Assembly (NCBI RefSeq): GCF_026625865.1
Contig: NZ_CP113067.1
Span: 3,038,001-3,102,000 of the forward strand
Direction of reading: 5' to 3'
Source: Microbacterium sp. SL75
GTDB taxonomy: Bacteria > Actinomycetota > Actinomycetes > Actinomycetales > Microbacteriaceae
Length of the DNA stretch: 64,000 nucleotides
Under the pieces are notes generated by a model. That model was not told the origin of the DNA and searched no databases. It saw only the letters and a list, made by a program, of their open reading frames with translations. Position 1 is the stretch's first letter. Each line of letters opens with the position of its first letter. The position numbers and the translations under genes are program-made. Shown piece by piece: positions 46,411 through 56,278 of the stretch.

Positions 46411-47327
46411 GCCTGTTCTTCTTTCAGCAGGGAGACGGCCGCGTCGAGGTCGTCGGGGGTCTTGACCGCGACGGTCGGGGTGCCGCGGAGGGCGCGCTTG
46501 GCGAGCCCGGTGAGGGCGCCGGCGGGGGACATCTCGATGATGCCGGTCACGCCGTGCTCGGCGAACGACAGCATGCAGCGGTCCCAGCGCACGGGGGAGG
46601 CGACCTGAGCGACGACGAGGTCGAGGGCGCGACGTCCCTCGGCGACGACGGAGCCGTCGGAGTTCGTCCAGAGCGTCGTGCTCGGGTCAGAGACTGCGAC
46701 GTCGGCGGCGGCGGCGCGGAGGGTCTCGACGGCGGGCTCCATGAAACGGGTGTGGAACGCTCCCGCGACCTGCAGCGCGATGACGCGCGCACCGCGCGGC
46801 GCCTCGGAGGCGAGCTCTGCCAACGCCGAGAGTTCACCGGCCGCCACGATCTGGCCACCGCCGTTGTAGTTGGCCGGGGTGAGGCCGAGCACGTCCAGTC
46901 GCTCGAGCACGGTCTGCTCGTCGCCGCCCACGACGGCGCTCATGCCGGTCTCGACGGCGGCGGCGGCCTCGGCCATCGCGCGGCCGCGGAGTCCGACCAG
47001 ACGCAGCGCGTCGTCGTCGGAGAGCACACCGGATGCCGCCAGTGCGGCGATCTCGCCGACGGAGTGCCCCGCGACCCCGTGCACCGACGCGCCGGCGCGG
47101 TCGTTCAGCGCGGCCCACGACAGCAGGCTCGCCGCCACGATCAGCGGCTGCGCCACGCTCGTGTCGCGGATGCGATCGGCATCCCACTCGGTACCGGCGG
47201 CGATGAGATCGACGCCCGCCTGCTCGGAATAGGCGGCGAGACGCTCACGCGCCCCGTCGAGTTCGAGCCAGGGCGAAAGGAACCCGGGGGTCTGAGAGCC
47301 CTGTCCGGGGAAGACGGCGATGATCAC
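46407..47327 (-). CDS. fabD: Malonyl-CoA:ACP transacylase (FabD)
   Basis: 306 residues. Nucleophile Ser in VAGHSVGEIAALA, preceded by the oxyanion motif GQGSQ in FPGQGSQTPGF; catalytic His in VAGAFHTRFMEPA. First structural gene of the fatty-acid operon; fasR lies 82 bases upstream in the same orientation. Confidence 0.96.
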   Translation of the reverse strand: MIIAVFPGQGSQTPGFLSPWLELDGARERLAAYSEQAGVDLIAAGTEWDADRIRDTSVAQPLIVAASLLSWAALNDRAGASVHGVAGHSVGEIAALAASGVLSDDDALRLVGLRGRAMAEAAAAVETGMSAVVGGDEQTVLERLDVLGLTPANYNGGGQIVAAGELSALAELASEAPRGARVIALQVAGAFHTRFMEPAVETLRAAAADVAVSDPSTTLWTNSDGSVVAEGRRALDLVVAQVASPVRWDRCMLSFAEHGVTGIIEMSPAGALTGLAKRALRGTPTVAVKTPDDLDAAVSLLKEEQA

Positions 47328-47373
47328 CGTTCCATCCTGTCAAGGATCGGGCACGCGCTTCTGGAGATATCGA

Positions 47374-47398
47374 CACAGAAATACGGCGTGTCTTTGTG
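47374..47398. promoter_or_regulatory. Imperfect palindrome upstream of fabD
   Basis: CACAGAAATACG (47374-47385) and its near reverse complement CGTGTCTTTGTG (47387-47398) form an imperfect dyad around a one-base centre; nested GACAC (47372-47376) and GTGTC (47388-47392) add symmetry. It lies about 50-75 bases before the fabD start, a reasonable site for FasR. No binding data. Confidence 0.35.
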
Positions 47399-47409
47399 CG
47401 CGCCGTGCA

Positions 47410-48702
47410 TCAACGCGCCAGAGGCGACCGTCGGCCCACCGGACTCCGGCGGCGCGTGGCATCCGTTCCGATCGATCCGAGGATGAGCGCGGTCTGCAGG
47501 ATGAGCGCCTCTCGCGGCCCGGTGGCATCCCACCCGATGACCTCCGACACGCGCTTGAGGCGGTACCGCACGGTGTTGGGATGCACGTACAGCTCGCGGG
47601 CCGTGGCCTCGAGCGAGCGGCCGTTGTCGAGGTAGCTCCACAGGGTCGCGACGAGATCGGCGCTGTGCGCGTGCAGGGGCTGATACACGCGGTCGACCAG
47701 GGTCTGCTTGGCCACGGCGTCGCCGGCGAGGGCGCGCTCGGGCAACAGGTCGTCGGCCTCGACCGGGCGCGGGGCGTGGCGCCAGGCACGGGCCACGGCG
47801 AAGCCGGCGAGGGCCGCACGAGCGCTCTGCCCCGCGTCGACCAGCGCGGGCACGGCGGGCCCGAGCACGAGATGCCCGGTGCCGAAGCCGGGCTCGAGGC
47901 GCCTCGCGATCTCGGGGAACGGCAGTTCGGCGTTCTCTTCGCCGGCGCGGGCGGGCAGGTCGGCCCGGCCGACCACGAGCACCAGGCGGGAACCCTGCAC
48001 ACCGATGAGCACGTCGACGCCGAGCTTGCGCGCGGTGCGCCGAACCTGGTCGACATCGAGCTGCGGGGGAGTCGTGCCCACCAGGACGGCGACTTCTCCG
48101 TGGCCGTGCCACCCGAGGGCGGCGATGCGGCTGGGGAGTTCGTCGTCGGCCTCGCCGGTGAGGATCGAGTCGACGACGAGGGCTTCGAGACGCGCATCCC
48201 AGAGCCCCCGCGCCTCGGCGGCACGCGCGTACACGTCGGCGGCGGCGAAGGCGACCTCGCGCGAATACGACAGCATCGCCTCGCGCACCTTCTCGCTGCG
48301 GCCGGCCACGCGTTCCTCCATGACCTCGACGGTCACGCGGACGAGCTGAAGCGTCTGCGTCAGGCTGACGCTGCGCAGCAGCTCACGGGGAGCGGCGGCG
48401 AAGATGTCCGCGGCGATGGCGGGAGTGGATGCCGGCTCCTCGAACCACTGCAGGAACGAGGTGATGCCCGCCTGGGCGACGAGCCCGACGGCCGATCGCC
48501 GAGCGGGGGGCATCTCGGCGTACCAGGGCAGGGTCTCTTCGAGGCGCTGGATCGTCGCCGTGGCCAGATCGCCCGAGATACGCCGGAGCCAGGTGAGGGT
48601 GTCGGCCTTCTCCTGCGCGGCGGCGGCCACCGAGCCCGCAGACCGGTCGGGTCCGGCCCCGCCCGTGGAGGCGGAACCGGACCCGTCGGTGGTGCTCGTC
48701 AC
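47410..48702 (-). CDS. fasR: PucR-type regulator of fatty-acid synthesis (FasR-like)
   Basis: 430 residues from GTG 48702. The N-terminal half is a conserved helical ligand region (LTWLRRISGDLATATIQRLE onward); the GGDEF-like middle has LVVDSILTGEADDELPSRIA; the C-terminal PucR helix-turn-helix reads LVATLWSYLDNGRSLEATARELYVHPNTVRYRLKRV. In Streptomyces, FasR next to fabD activates the fabD-H-acpP-F operon; the same position here supports that role. The frame extending to 48882 overlaps the aceE end and is not needed. Confidence 0.88.
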   Translation of the reverse strand: MTSTTDGSGSASTGGAGPDRSAGSVAAAAQEKADTLTWLRRISGDLATATIQRLEETLPWYAEMPPARRSAVGLVAQAGITSFLQWFEEPASTPAIAADIFAAAPRELLRSVSLTQTLQLVRVTVEVMEERVAGRSEKVREAMLSYSREVAFAAADVYARAAEARGLWDARLEALVVDSILTGEADDELPSRIAALGWHGHGEVAVLVGTTPPQLDVDQVRRTARKLGVDVLIGVQGSRLVLVVGRADLPARAGEENAELPFPEIARRLEPGFGTGHLVLGPAVPALVDAGQSARAALAGFAVARAWRHAPRPVEADDLLPERALAGDAVAKQTLVDRVYQPLHAHSADLVATLWSYLDNGRSLEATARELYVHPNTVRYRLKRVSEVIGWDATGPREALILQTALILGSIGTDATRRRSPVGRRSPLAR

Positions 48703-48706
48703 GCGA

Positions 48707-51465
48707 TCAGGCCTCGCCGCCCGCGTTGCCGGTGGTGCCGGCGTTGACGTCGTGGAGACGGTACTTCTCGATCGCCTGTCCGACGACCGCGCGGTCGACC
48801 TTGCCCTCTTCGGCCAGCGCCTGCAGGGTGCGGACGACCATCGAGGGACCATCGATCTTGAAGAAGCGACGGGCGGCGGCACGGGTGTCGGAGAAGCCGA
48901 AGCCGTCGGCCCCGAGGGTCCAGTAGTTCTGCGGGACCCACTGACGAATCTGGTCCTGGACCGCGTGCATCCAGTCGCTGACCGCGATGACCGGGCCCTG
49001 GGCTTCCTTCAGCTTGTCCGTGAGGTACGGCACGCGAGGCTCTTCCTCGGGGTGCAGGAAGTTGTGCTCGTCGGCGGCCAGGCCGTCGCGGCGCAGTTCG
49101 CTCCACGAGGTGACCGACCACACGTCGGCGACCACGCCCCAGTCGTCCTTCAGCAGACGCTGGGCCTCGAAAGCCCACGGCACGCCGACGCCCGAGGCGA
49201 GCAGCTGGGCACGGGGGCCGTCGCCCTCGCCCGAGGAGATGTGGTGGATGCCGCGGACGATGCCATCGACGTCGACGCCCTCGGGCTCGGCCGGCTGCAC
49301 GTAGGGCTCGTTGTAGACCGTCATGTAGTACATGACGTTGGGGTCGGGGTGGTTCCCGCCGTACATCCGCTCGATACCCGAGCGCACGATGTGCGAGATC
49401 TCATAGCCATAAGCCGGGTCGTACGACACCGTGGCCGGGTTGGTCGACGCGAGCAGCTGCGAGTGACCGTCGGCGTGCTGCAGGCCCTCACCGGTCAGGG
49501 TGGTGCGACCGGCGGTGGCGCCGATGATGAAACCGCGCGCCATCTGGTCGCCCGCGGCCCACTGGGCGTCACCCGTGCGCTGGAAGCCGAACATCGAGTA
49601 GAAGACGTACACCGGGATGAGCGGCTCGCCGTGGGTCGAGTACGCCGTGCCCGCCGCGGTGAACGCCGCGAGAGCGCCCGCCTCGTTGATGCCGACGTGC
49701 ACGATCTGACCCTGCGGGCTCTCCTTGTACGCCAGCAGCAGCTCGCGGTCGACGGAGGTGTAGTGCTGGCCCTTGGGGTTGTAGATCTTCGCCGTCGGGA
49801 AGTACGCGTCCATACCGAACGTGCGCGCCTCGTCGGGGATGATCGGCACGATGCGGTGACCAAAGTCCTTGACCCGCAGCAGATCCTTCAGCAGACGCAC
49901 GAACGCCATGGTCGTGGCGATCTCCTGCGTGCCCGAGCCCTTCTTGGGCAGCGCGTACGCGTGCCCGAGCCCTTCTTGGGCAGCGCGTACGCGGCATCCC
50001 CCGGCAGTTCGAGACCGACGTGGGTGGTGCGACGCTCGGGAAGGAAACCGCCGAGCGCACGACGACGCTCGAGCATGTACTTGATCGTCTCGTCCTGCTC
50101 ACCGGGGTTGTAGTACGGCGGCTGGTACGGGTTCTCGTCGAGCTGCGCGTCGGTGACGGGGATGTCCATCGCGTCGCGGAACGCCTTGAGGTCGTCGAGC
50201 GTCAGCTTCTTCATCTGGTGGGTCGCGTTGCGGCCCTCGAAGTGCGGACCGAGGCCGTAGCCCTTGATCGTCTTCGCCAGGATGACGGTGGGCTGGCCCT
50301 TGTGCTCCTTGGCCGCCTTGAAGGCCGCGTAGACCTTGCGGTAGTCGTGGCCACCGCGCTTGAGGCCCCAGACCTGCTCGTCGGTGTAGTCCTTGACGAG
50401 CTCGAGAGCGCGGGGGTCGCGACCGAAGAAGTTCTCGCGGACGTACGCGCCGTTCTCGGCCTTGTAGGTCTGGTAGTCGCCGTCGGGCGTGCTGTTCATG
50501 AGGTTGAGCAGCGCGCCCTCGGTGTCGCGGGCGAGGAGGTCGTCCCACTCGCGGCCCCAGACGACCTTGATGACGTTCCAGCCGGCACCGCGGAAGAAGC
50601 TCTCGAGCTCCTGGATGATCTTGCCGTTACCGCGGACGGGGCCGTCGAGACGCTGGAGGTTGCAGTTGACGATGAAGGTCAGGTTGTCGAGACCCTCGTT
50701 CGCCGCGACCTGCAGCTGACCGCGGCTCTCGACCTCGTCCATCTCGCCGTCGCCGAGGTAGGCCCAGACGTGCGAGTCGCCGACGTCCTTGATGCCGCGG
50801 TTGGAGAGGTACTTGTTCGACATCGCCTGGTAGATCGCGTTGATCGGGCCGAGGCCCATCGACACGGTCGGGAACTGCCAGAACTCCGGCATGAGGCGCG
50901 GGTGCGGGTACGACGGGATGCCGTTGGGCGCCTGTGACTTCTCCTGACGGAAGCCGTCGAGCTGCGCCTCGGTCAGACGACCCTCGAGGTACGCGCGGGC
51001 GTAGGCGCCGGGGGAGGCGTGGCCCTGAACGAAGATCTGGTCGCCGCCCGACGGGTCGTCGAGACCGCGGAAGAAGTGGTTGAAGCCCACCTCGTACAGC
51101 GCGGCCGACGACGCGTAGGTCGAGATGTGGCCGCCGACGCCGATACCGGGACGCTGCGCGCGGTGCACGGTGACCGCGGCGTTCCAGCGGATCCACTTGC
51201 GGTAGCGCCGCTCGAGCTCCTCGTCACCGGGGAACTCGGGCTCGTTCTTCTGCGAGATCGTGTTGATGTAGTCGGTGGTCGGAACCATCGGCACATTGAG
51301 GTGGAGTTCTTTGGAGCCCTTCAGAAGGCTCAGCATGATCTCGCGAGCGCGAGCCGGACCCTTCGCCTGGACCAGCTGTCGCAGGGATTCCTGCCACTCC
51401 CCGGTCTCTTCCGGGTCGCTGTCCTGCGGCCCCTGCGAATACGGATCCTGGTCGTGAACAGTCAC
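48707..51465 (-). pseudogene. aceE: Pyruvate dehydrogenase E1 (AceE), frameshifted by a 32-bp duplication
   Basis: Homodimeric E1 of pyruvate dehydrogenase, about 908 residues when the duplication is removed. The first part (GTG 51465 to about 49993) has the TPP-binding core: [20 protein letters not shown], with [17 protein letters not shown] nearby. The second part (from about 49928 to 48707) starts [20 protein letters not shown] and continues through [20 protein letters not shown] to the end. They are in different phases because a 32-bp unit is present twice (49929-49992). With one copy the protein is continuous ([17 protein letters not shown]). Without correction this gene gives no functional E1. 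GTG 51465 follows GAAAGG. Confidence 0.9.
49929..49992. repeat. 32-bp tandem duplication within aceE
   Basis: The unit at 49929-49960 (starting GTGCCCGAGCCCTTCTTGGG) is repeated exactly at 49961-49992. Thirty-two is not a multiple of three, so it breaks the reading frame. No transposon end or slippery run is present. Confidence 0.97.
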
Positions 51466-51716
51466 GGAAGACCTTTCGTCGTCTGGCAGGTCATGCCAGA
51501 GAATCGCCATACGAGTGCGGCAACCCTTGTCTGCTCCGCACAATCAACCAGCGTCCAGCCTAGCGAGTCGCGGCGACATCGGATGCGCCACGGCCGCGAC
51601 GAACCGGCCCGCGCCGCGCAGACGCTTCGACGTCGAGACGAGCTCCGGCCTATCAAGACCGCCTGAAGCCACCGCGTCGGGCGAGGCGTGCGGGGGCGCG
51701 GGTCTAGCCTGACCGC

Positions 51717-52412
51717 GTGAGCACGCACAAGAGCGAATGCTTCCGCACCAGACCGGAGCATCGCTGGCCGGTCCTGATCGCCCTGGCCGTCGGCACGGGC
51801 CTGTACGCGGTGCTCCCGAACGAGACGTCGGGCGTGCTCCGCTACGTCGTCGTCGGCGCCGGCGTGCTGTGCACGATCCCCATGGTGGTGACGAACCCCT
51901 CACGCCTGTCGCGCGAATCCACCGTGGGCCGGGGCTTCGCCCTCGCCTTCACCGCCGTGCTGCTGCTGGCGAACCAGGTGGCGTTCTTCCTGCTTATCCA
52001 GCAGTTGCTGCGCGGAGAGGGCAGCGGCGCCGGAACCCTGCTCGGGGCTGCGCAGGTGTGGGCCATCAACGTCATCGGCTACGCCGTCGTCTACTGGGAG
52101 ATGGATCGCGGCGGCCCGATCGCCCGCCGCCGGGACGCCCGTGACGAACTGCCGCCAGCGGACTTCCAGTTCCCCCAGGACTCGGATCGGGATGCCGTGA
52201 GCGAGGTGGCCCGCCGATCCTCCGACACCGAGGACTGGGCACCCGGGTACGTCGACTACCTGTACTTCTCGGCATCCAACGCCATGGCGTTCAGCCCCAC
52301 CGACGTCATGCCGCTGAGCACGCGCGCGAAGCTCTTCATGATGGTGCAGGCGGTGTCGGGCTTCATCCTGCTCGCGCTCGTGATCTCGCGCAGCGTGAAC
52401 ATCCTGAACTGA
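51717..52412 (+). CDS. Five-helix membrane protein, DUF1345/ion-channel-like
   Basis: 231 residues. Hydrophobic helices: WPVLIALAVGTGLYAVL, LRYVVVGAGVLCTIPMVV, GFALAFTAVLLLANQVAFFLLI, VWAINVIGYAVVYW and LFMMVQAVSGFILLALVISRS. The segment YLYFSASNAMAFSPTDVMPL before the last helix resembles a pore-loop position but lacks a TVGYG-type filter. Function unknown. GTG start. It is divergent from aceE; the 250-base gap 51466-51716 shows no gene. Confidence 0.7.
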   Translation: MSTHKSECFRTRPEHRWPVLIALAVGTGLYAVLPNETSGVLRYVVVGAGVLCTIPMVVTNPSRLSRESTVGRGFALAFTAVLLLANQVAFFLLIQQLLRGEGSGAGTLLGAAQVWAINVIGYAVVYWEMDRGGPIARRRDARDELPPADFQFPQDSDRDAVSEVARRSSDTEDWAPGYVDYLYFSASNAMAFSPTDVMPLSTRAKLFMMVQAVSGFILLALVISRSVNILN

Positions 52413-52415
52413 CGG

Positions 52416-52488
52416 TGGGCCCTGCCGGGATCGAACCGACGACATCCACGGTGTAAACGTGGCGCTCTACCAGCTGAGCTAAAGGCCC
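52416..52488 (-). tRNA. tRNA-Val (TAC)
   Basis: On the minus strand: acceptor GGGCCTT pairs with AGGGCCC, the anticodon stem CCACG/CGTGG encloses TTTACAC with anticodon TAC, and the T-arm has GGTTCGATCC. Discriminator A; CCA not fully encoded. Confidence 0.97.
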
Positions 52489-52750
52489 TGGATGCCTCGA
52501 GTCTAGCGTCCGCCCGGCTCCTGGCCCGCGCCACCGCCGCCGCGAGGTCACGTGAACCGGGCGAGGGCACGGGGCATGTCGTGCGTCCTCGCCCAGGTCG
52601 CGTGATCTGGTCCTCTCACGGTCGCGGCTCGTCGCCGAGGCCGCGCGATCTGGACCATAGGCAGCTTCGGCCCCGCGCACCACAGACCTCGCCCGGTGGC
52701 GCGGCGGTCGCGTACCGCCGATGTCGGAGCCCCGGGGTAGCGTGGAACCC

Positions 52751-53479
52751 GTGAATGCCGATCCCGCCGACCAGCGCAAACTGCTCGACCTCGCCGACCT
52801 CGACGCCCGTATCCGTCGTGACGAGAAGGTCTCGGCCAACCCGCCGCAGGCCGAGCGCGTGCGCGAGCTCCTCGCGCAGCGGGCGACGCTCACGCAAGAG
52901 CTGTCGACCCGCGCCAACGCGCGCGATGACATCACCGCCGAGCTGAAGCGTCTCGAGTCCGACGTGGCCGTCGTCGACGCCCGCATCGCGCGCGACACCG
53001 AGCGCCTCGCCGCCTCGTCGAACGCCAAGCAGGCGCAGGGCTTCGAGAGCGAGCTGGCCTCGCTCAAGCGGCGCAAGGGTGACCTCGAAGACTTGGAGAT
53101 CGCGCTCATGGAACGCCTCGAGACCGCCGACGCCGCGGTCTCGGAGCAAGAGGCCCTCATCTCCGAGACAAATGCCCTGGGCACGCGGTTGAGCGCCGAG
53201 GCGAAAACCACCGTCTCCGATGCGACGACACGCCTCGAGGGCGCCCGCCGCGATCGCGACGCGGTGGCCGCCTCGGTTCCCGCCGACCTGCTGGGACTGT
53301 ACGAGCGTCTCGCCGCCCGTGGCAACGGAGCCGGGCTCCTTCGTGCCGGCGCCTGCGAGGCGTGCCGCATGGTGCTCCCGCCGAGCGATGTCGCCACGGT
53401 GCGCCGCGCCCAGACCGACGAGGTCGTGTTCTGTCCCGAGTGCGGCGCCATTCTCGTTCGCACCGAAGAGTCACGATGA
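52751..53479 (+). CDS. Coiled-coil zinc-ribbon protein (C4-type)
   Basis: 242 residues. After a short N-terminus, a long coiled coil runs from LLDLADLDARIRRDEKVSAN to about residue 170 (ARDDITAELKRLESDVAVVD). The C-terminus forms a zinc ribbon with CEAC and CPEC. This is the C4-zinc-ribbon family of actinobacteria, usually adjacent to an RNase H-like or Nif3-like gene; here it precedes a PolI-like polymerase. Nucleic-acid binding is likely but unproven. GTG 52751. Confidence 0.85.
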   Translation: MNADPADQRKLLDLADLDARIRRDEKVSANPPQAERVRELLAQRATLTQELSTRANARDDITAELKRLESDVAVVDARIARDTERLAASSNAKQAQGFESELASLKRRKGDLEDLEIALMERLETADAAVSEQEALISETNALGTRLSAEAKTTVSDATTRLEGARRDRDAVAASVPADLLGLYERLAARGNGAGLLRAGACEACRMVLPPSDVATVRRAQTDEVVFCPECGAILVRTEESR

Positions 53480-53491
53480 CCCGAGACGGCC

Positions 53492-55198
53492 GTGCCGTCT
53501 GACACGGTCGTCGTCGGCACCACCTCCGCCGGGCGGATCGCCCTGATCGATCTGGATTCAGAAGGCTTACCGACGCGCACGATCGAGATCGCCGCAAACG
53601 AGCTGGCCTCCGTCGTCTCGACGCGCGAAGCAGCGGGTGAGATCCGCTGGGTATGGGCGGATTCCGCCGCGCTGTACGCCCGACTCCTGGCGGCCGGCGT
53701 GCGGGTGGCGCGGGCCTGGGACCTGCGCCTGGTCCACGCCATCCTCCGCGACGCCTCCGCGGTCGTCGACGACCACGGCCTCCGCGCGGCCATGACCTGG
53801 GATGCCACCGCCTCGGCCCCCGCAGCCGGCGACACCCTCTTCGATCTCGGGGAGTCGGCATCCGGGGTTCCCGAGAGTGCAGACGCGGCCCTCGCCGAGT
53901 ACCGGCGGCAGGGAGCGGCCATCGCATCGTCGACGAGTCCCGGGGCGCTGCGCCTGCTCTGCGCCGCAGAGTCGGCCGGGGCCCTCATCGCCGTCGAACT
54001 GCACGCGGCGGGCGTGCCGTGGAGCACCGCAGCGCACGAGAAGTTGCTTGAGAGCGAGCTCGGCCCGCGGCGAGGCGGCGGGCTTCCGGAAACCGTCGAG
54101 AAGACGGCAGCGGCCGTGCGCGCGGCCCTCAACGATCCCGCCGCCTCGCTGGATTCACAGCCGCGGCTGCTGCGGTCGCTGCACCGCGCGGGACTCCTCG
54201 TCCAATCCACGAGTCGGTGGGAGCTGGCAGAGCACGACCACCCGGTCGTCGCCCCGCTCGTCGCCTACAAGAAGCTCATGCGGCTCTACACCGCGAACGG
54301 CTGGGCGTGGCTCAACGAGTGGGTCAGCGACGGACGCTTCCGACCCGTCTACGTCCCCGCGGGGGTCGTGACGGGCCGCTGGGCATCGTCGGGCGGGGGA
54401 GCGTTGCAGATCCCGCGCAATCTCCGCACCGCGGTGCGTGCCGACCCGGGATGGACACTCGTCACCGCGGACGTCGCCCAGCTCGAACCGCGCGTCCTCG
54501 CCGCGATGGCGCGCGACACGGCCCTGGCCGAGGCGGCAGCCGGTCGCGATCTGTACGCCGGGATCGTCGAGCGCGGCGCGGTCGCCAGCCGCGCCGAGGC
54601 GAAGCTCGCGATGCTGGGCGCCATGTACGGCGCCACGACCGGGGAGAGCGGTCGACTCCTGCCACGCCTTCGTCGCACCTTCCCCCGGGCCATGCAGCTC
54701 GTCGACGAGGCCGCGCGCACCGGTGAAGAAGGTGGCGTCGTGCATACGTGGCTCGGCCGCACCTCGCCCCCGGCGGGGGAATCGTGGCGCGCTCTGCAGT
54801 CGATGGCGAGCGAGTCTTCGGCATCCGGGATCGACGAGAACCGGGCGCGCCGCTCCGCGCGCGACCGCGGACGCTTCACCCGCAACTTCGTCGTGCAAGG
54901 TACCGCGGCCGAGTGGGCGCTCGCGTGGCTCGCCGATCTCCGTGGGCGCCTGGCGGCGCTTCCGGCGACAGATGACGATGTGCCGGCCACGGCATCTGGC
55001 CCGGTGTTCTCGCGACGACCGCACCTGGCATTCTTCCTGCACGACGAGATCGTCGTGCACACCCCGATCGAGCACGCGGATGCCGTCGCCGAGGCGGTGC
55101 GCGAAGCGGCGACCGCCGCCGGGCGCCTCTTGTTCGGGACGTTCCCGATCGACTTCCCCCTGGACCTTCGCATCGGCGAAACGGCCGAGAAGGGCTGA
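53492..55198 (+). CDS. PolI-like (family A) DNA polymerase with degenerate exonuclease domain
   Basis: 568 residues from GTG 53492. The N-terminal ~180 residues occupy the 3'-5' exonuclease position but show no clear DxE/ExoII/ExoIII metal residues. The C-terminal palm/fingers has motif A (VTADVAQLEPRVLAAMARD), fingers (MLGAMYGATTGESGRLLPRL) and motif C with LHDEIVVHT. The 5'-nuclease domain of PolI is absent. Annotated in this family as bifunctional exonuclease/polymerase; the polymerase looks intact. Starts 12 bases after the zinc-ribbon gene, so cotranscribed. Confidence 0.88.
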   Translation: MPSDTVVVGTTSAGRIALIDLDSEGLPTRTIEIAANELASVVSTREAAGEIRWVWADSAALYARLLAAGVRVARAWDLRLVHAILRDASAVVDDHGLRAAMTWDATASAPAAGDTLFDLGESASGVPESADAALAEYRRQGAAIASSTSPGALRLLCAAESAGALIAVELHAAGVPWSTAAHEKLLESELGPRRGGGLPETVEKTAAAVRAALNDPAASLDSQPRLLRSLHRAGLLVQSTSRWELAEHDHPVVAPLVAYKKLMRLYTANGWAWLNEWVSDGRFRPVYVPAGVVTGRWASSGGGALQIPRNLRTAVRADPGWTLVTADVAQLEPRVLAAMARDTALAEAAAGRDLYAGIVERGAVASRAEAKLAMLGAMYGATTGESGRLLPRLRRTFPRAMQLVDEAARTGEEGGVVHTWLGRTSPPAGESWRALQSMASESSASGIDENRARRSARDRGRFTRNFVVQGTAAEWALAWLADLRGRLAALPATDDDVPATASGPVFSRRPHLAFFLHDEIVVHTPIEHADAVAEAVREAATAAGRLLFGTFPIDFPLDLRIGETAEKG

Positions 55199-55267
55199 CG
55201 GGCGCTCGGTACGCTCGAAGGGTGATCGAGTTGCCGCCGTACCCCCCGACGCGCCTCAAACGCCGAG

Positions 55268-56245
55268 GTGAGGGACGCCGATCCATTCGCCTATCGCCTC
55301 GCTGCGTCGGGCGCGGGGATCGTCGCCCTCGGATTCCTGCTCCTCGGCGGATGGGCACTCGTGCAGTTCGAGGTCATCAGAGCCCCGTGGCTTGATACGG
55401 TCGCGGGGCTGGTTGCTGTCGTCCTGCTGTGGGCGGGCGTCCTCGGGCTGGTGCTCGGGGCGGCACTCGTTGCCCATCCCGCCGACGTGCGGCGTGAAAT
55501 TGCCCTGCACCGCTTCGCGCGCTCTGCGGGACTGTCGTACGCGCGGTTCGGCGCACCTCTCGAGATGGGCGGGGTCTTCTTCGCCGAGCGGGCCCCCGGA
55601 GCCGATCCCTCGTATGGCAGCACCTTCGAGCTGTACCGGCCACCCTTCGAAGATGCTCCGCTTCGCTTGGGCGTCGCCACGTTCCAGGGCGGCCGGGATG
55701 CCGCGCGCGGGCCGCGGCCCGCTTTTCGCTTCCTCGCTCTGCGGCTGCCCCGTCCGATGCCGCATATCATGATCGACTCCGTGCGTAACGGACGCCTCCG
55801 ATCCGAGCTACCGAGCGTGCAACGGGTCTCCCTCGAGGGCGAGATGGACCGCCACTTCGCGGTCTACGCCCCTCCCGGCTACGCGCGTGACGCTCTGCAG
55901 GTCCTCACACCCGACGTGCTCGTCTGCCTCCTCGACCACGGACGTGACTGGGATGCCGAGATCGTCGATGATCTCCTCCTCGTGGCATCCACCCGATTCC
56001 GGCGGGGTCGGGATGAGACCGAGGTGCCCGCGCTCCTGCGCTTCGCCGCCCTCCTGGGCGCCGAAGTCCGTACGCAGGCCACGCCGTACACCGACCCGCG
56101 GGCATCGTCTCCGCGCACGCAAGTCGCCGCCGCAGGGCGGCGTCTGCAACGACGTTCCGTCTGCTGGGACGTCGCGATCCTGCTCGCGCTCGTCTTCGGC
56201 GTGCCCGCGGTCATCTTCGGTGGCATCCTCCTCGCCACTCGGTAA
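55268..56245 (+). CDS. Membrane protein of unknown function
   Basis: 325 residues. Two N-terminal helices (ASGAGIVALGFLLLGGWALV; TVAGLVAVVLLWAGVLGLVLGAAL), a long cytosolic middle domain (SYARFGAPLEMGGVFFAERA through VQRVSLEGEMDRHFAVYAPP), and a C-terminal helix (DVAILLALVFGVPAVIFGGI). No known family recognised. GTG start, 69 bases after the polymerase. It is followed by rnpB. Confidence 0.65.
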   Translation: MRDADPFAYRLAASGAGIVALGFLLLGGWALVQFEVIRAPWLDTVAGLVAVVLLWAGVLGLVLGAALVAHPADVRREIALHRFARSAGLSYARFGAPLEMGGVFFAERAPGADPSYGSTFELYRPPFEDAPLRLGVATFQGGRDAARGPRPAFRFLALRLPRPMPHIMIDSVRNGRLRSELPSVQRVSLEGEMDRHFAVYAPPGYARDALQVLTPDVLVCLLDHGRDWDAEIVDDLLLVASTRFRRGRDETEVPALLRFAALLGAEVRTQATPYTDPRASSPRTQVAAAGRRLQRRSVCWDVAILLALVFGVPAVIFGGILLATR

Positions 56246-56278
56246 TCGGTGAGGCCAGGCCGCCGTAGACTGGCCGAT

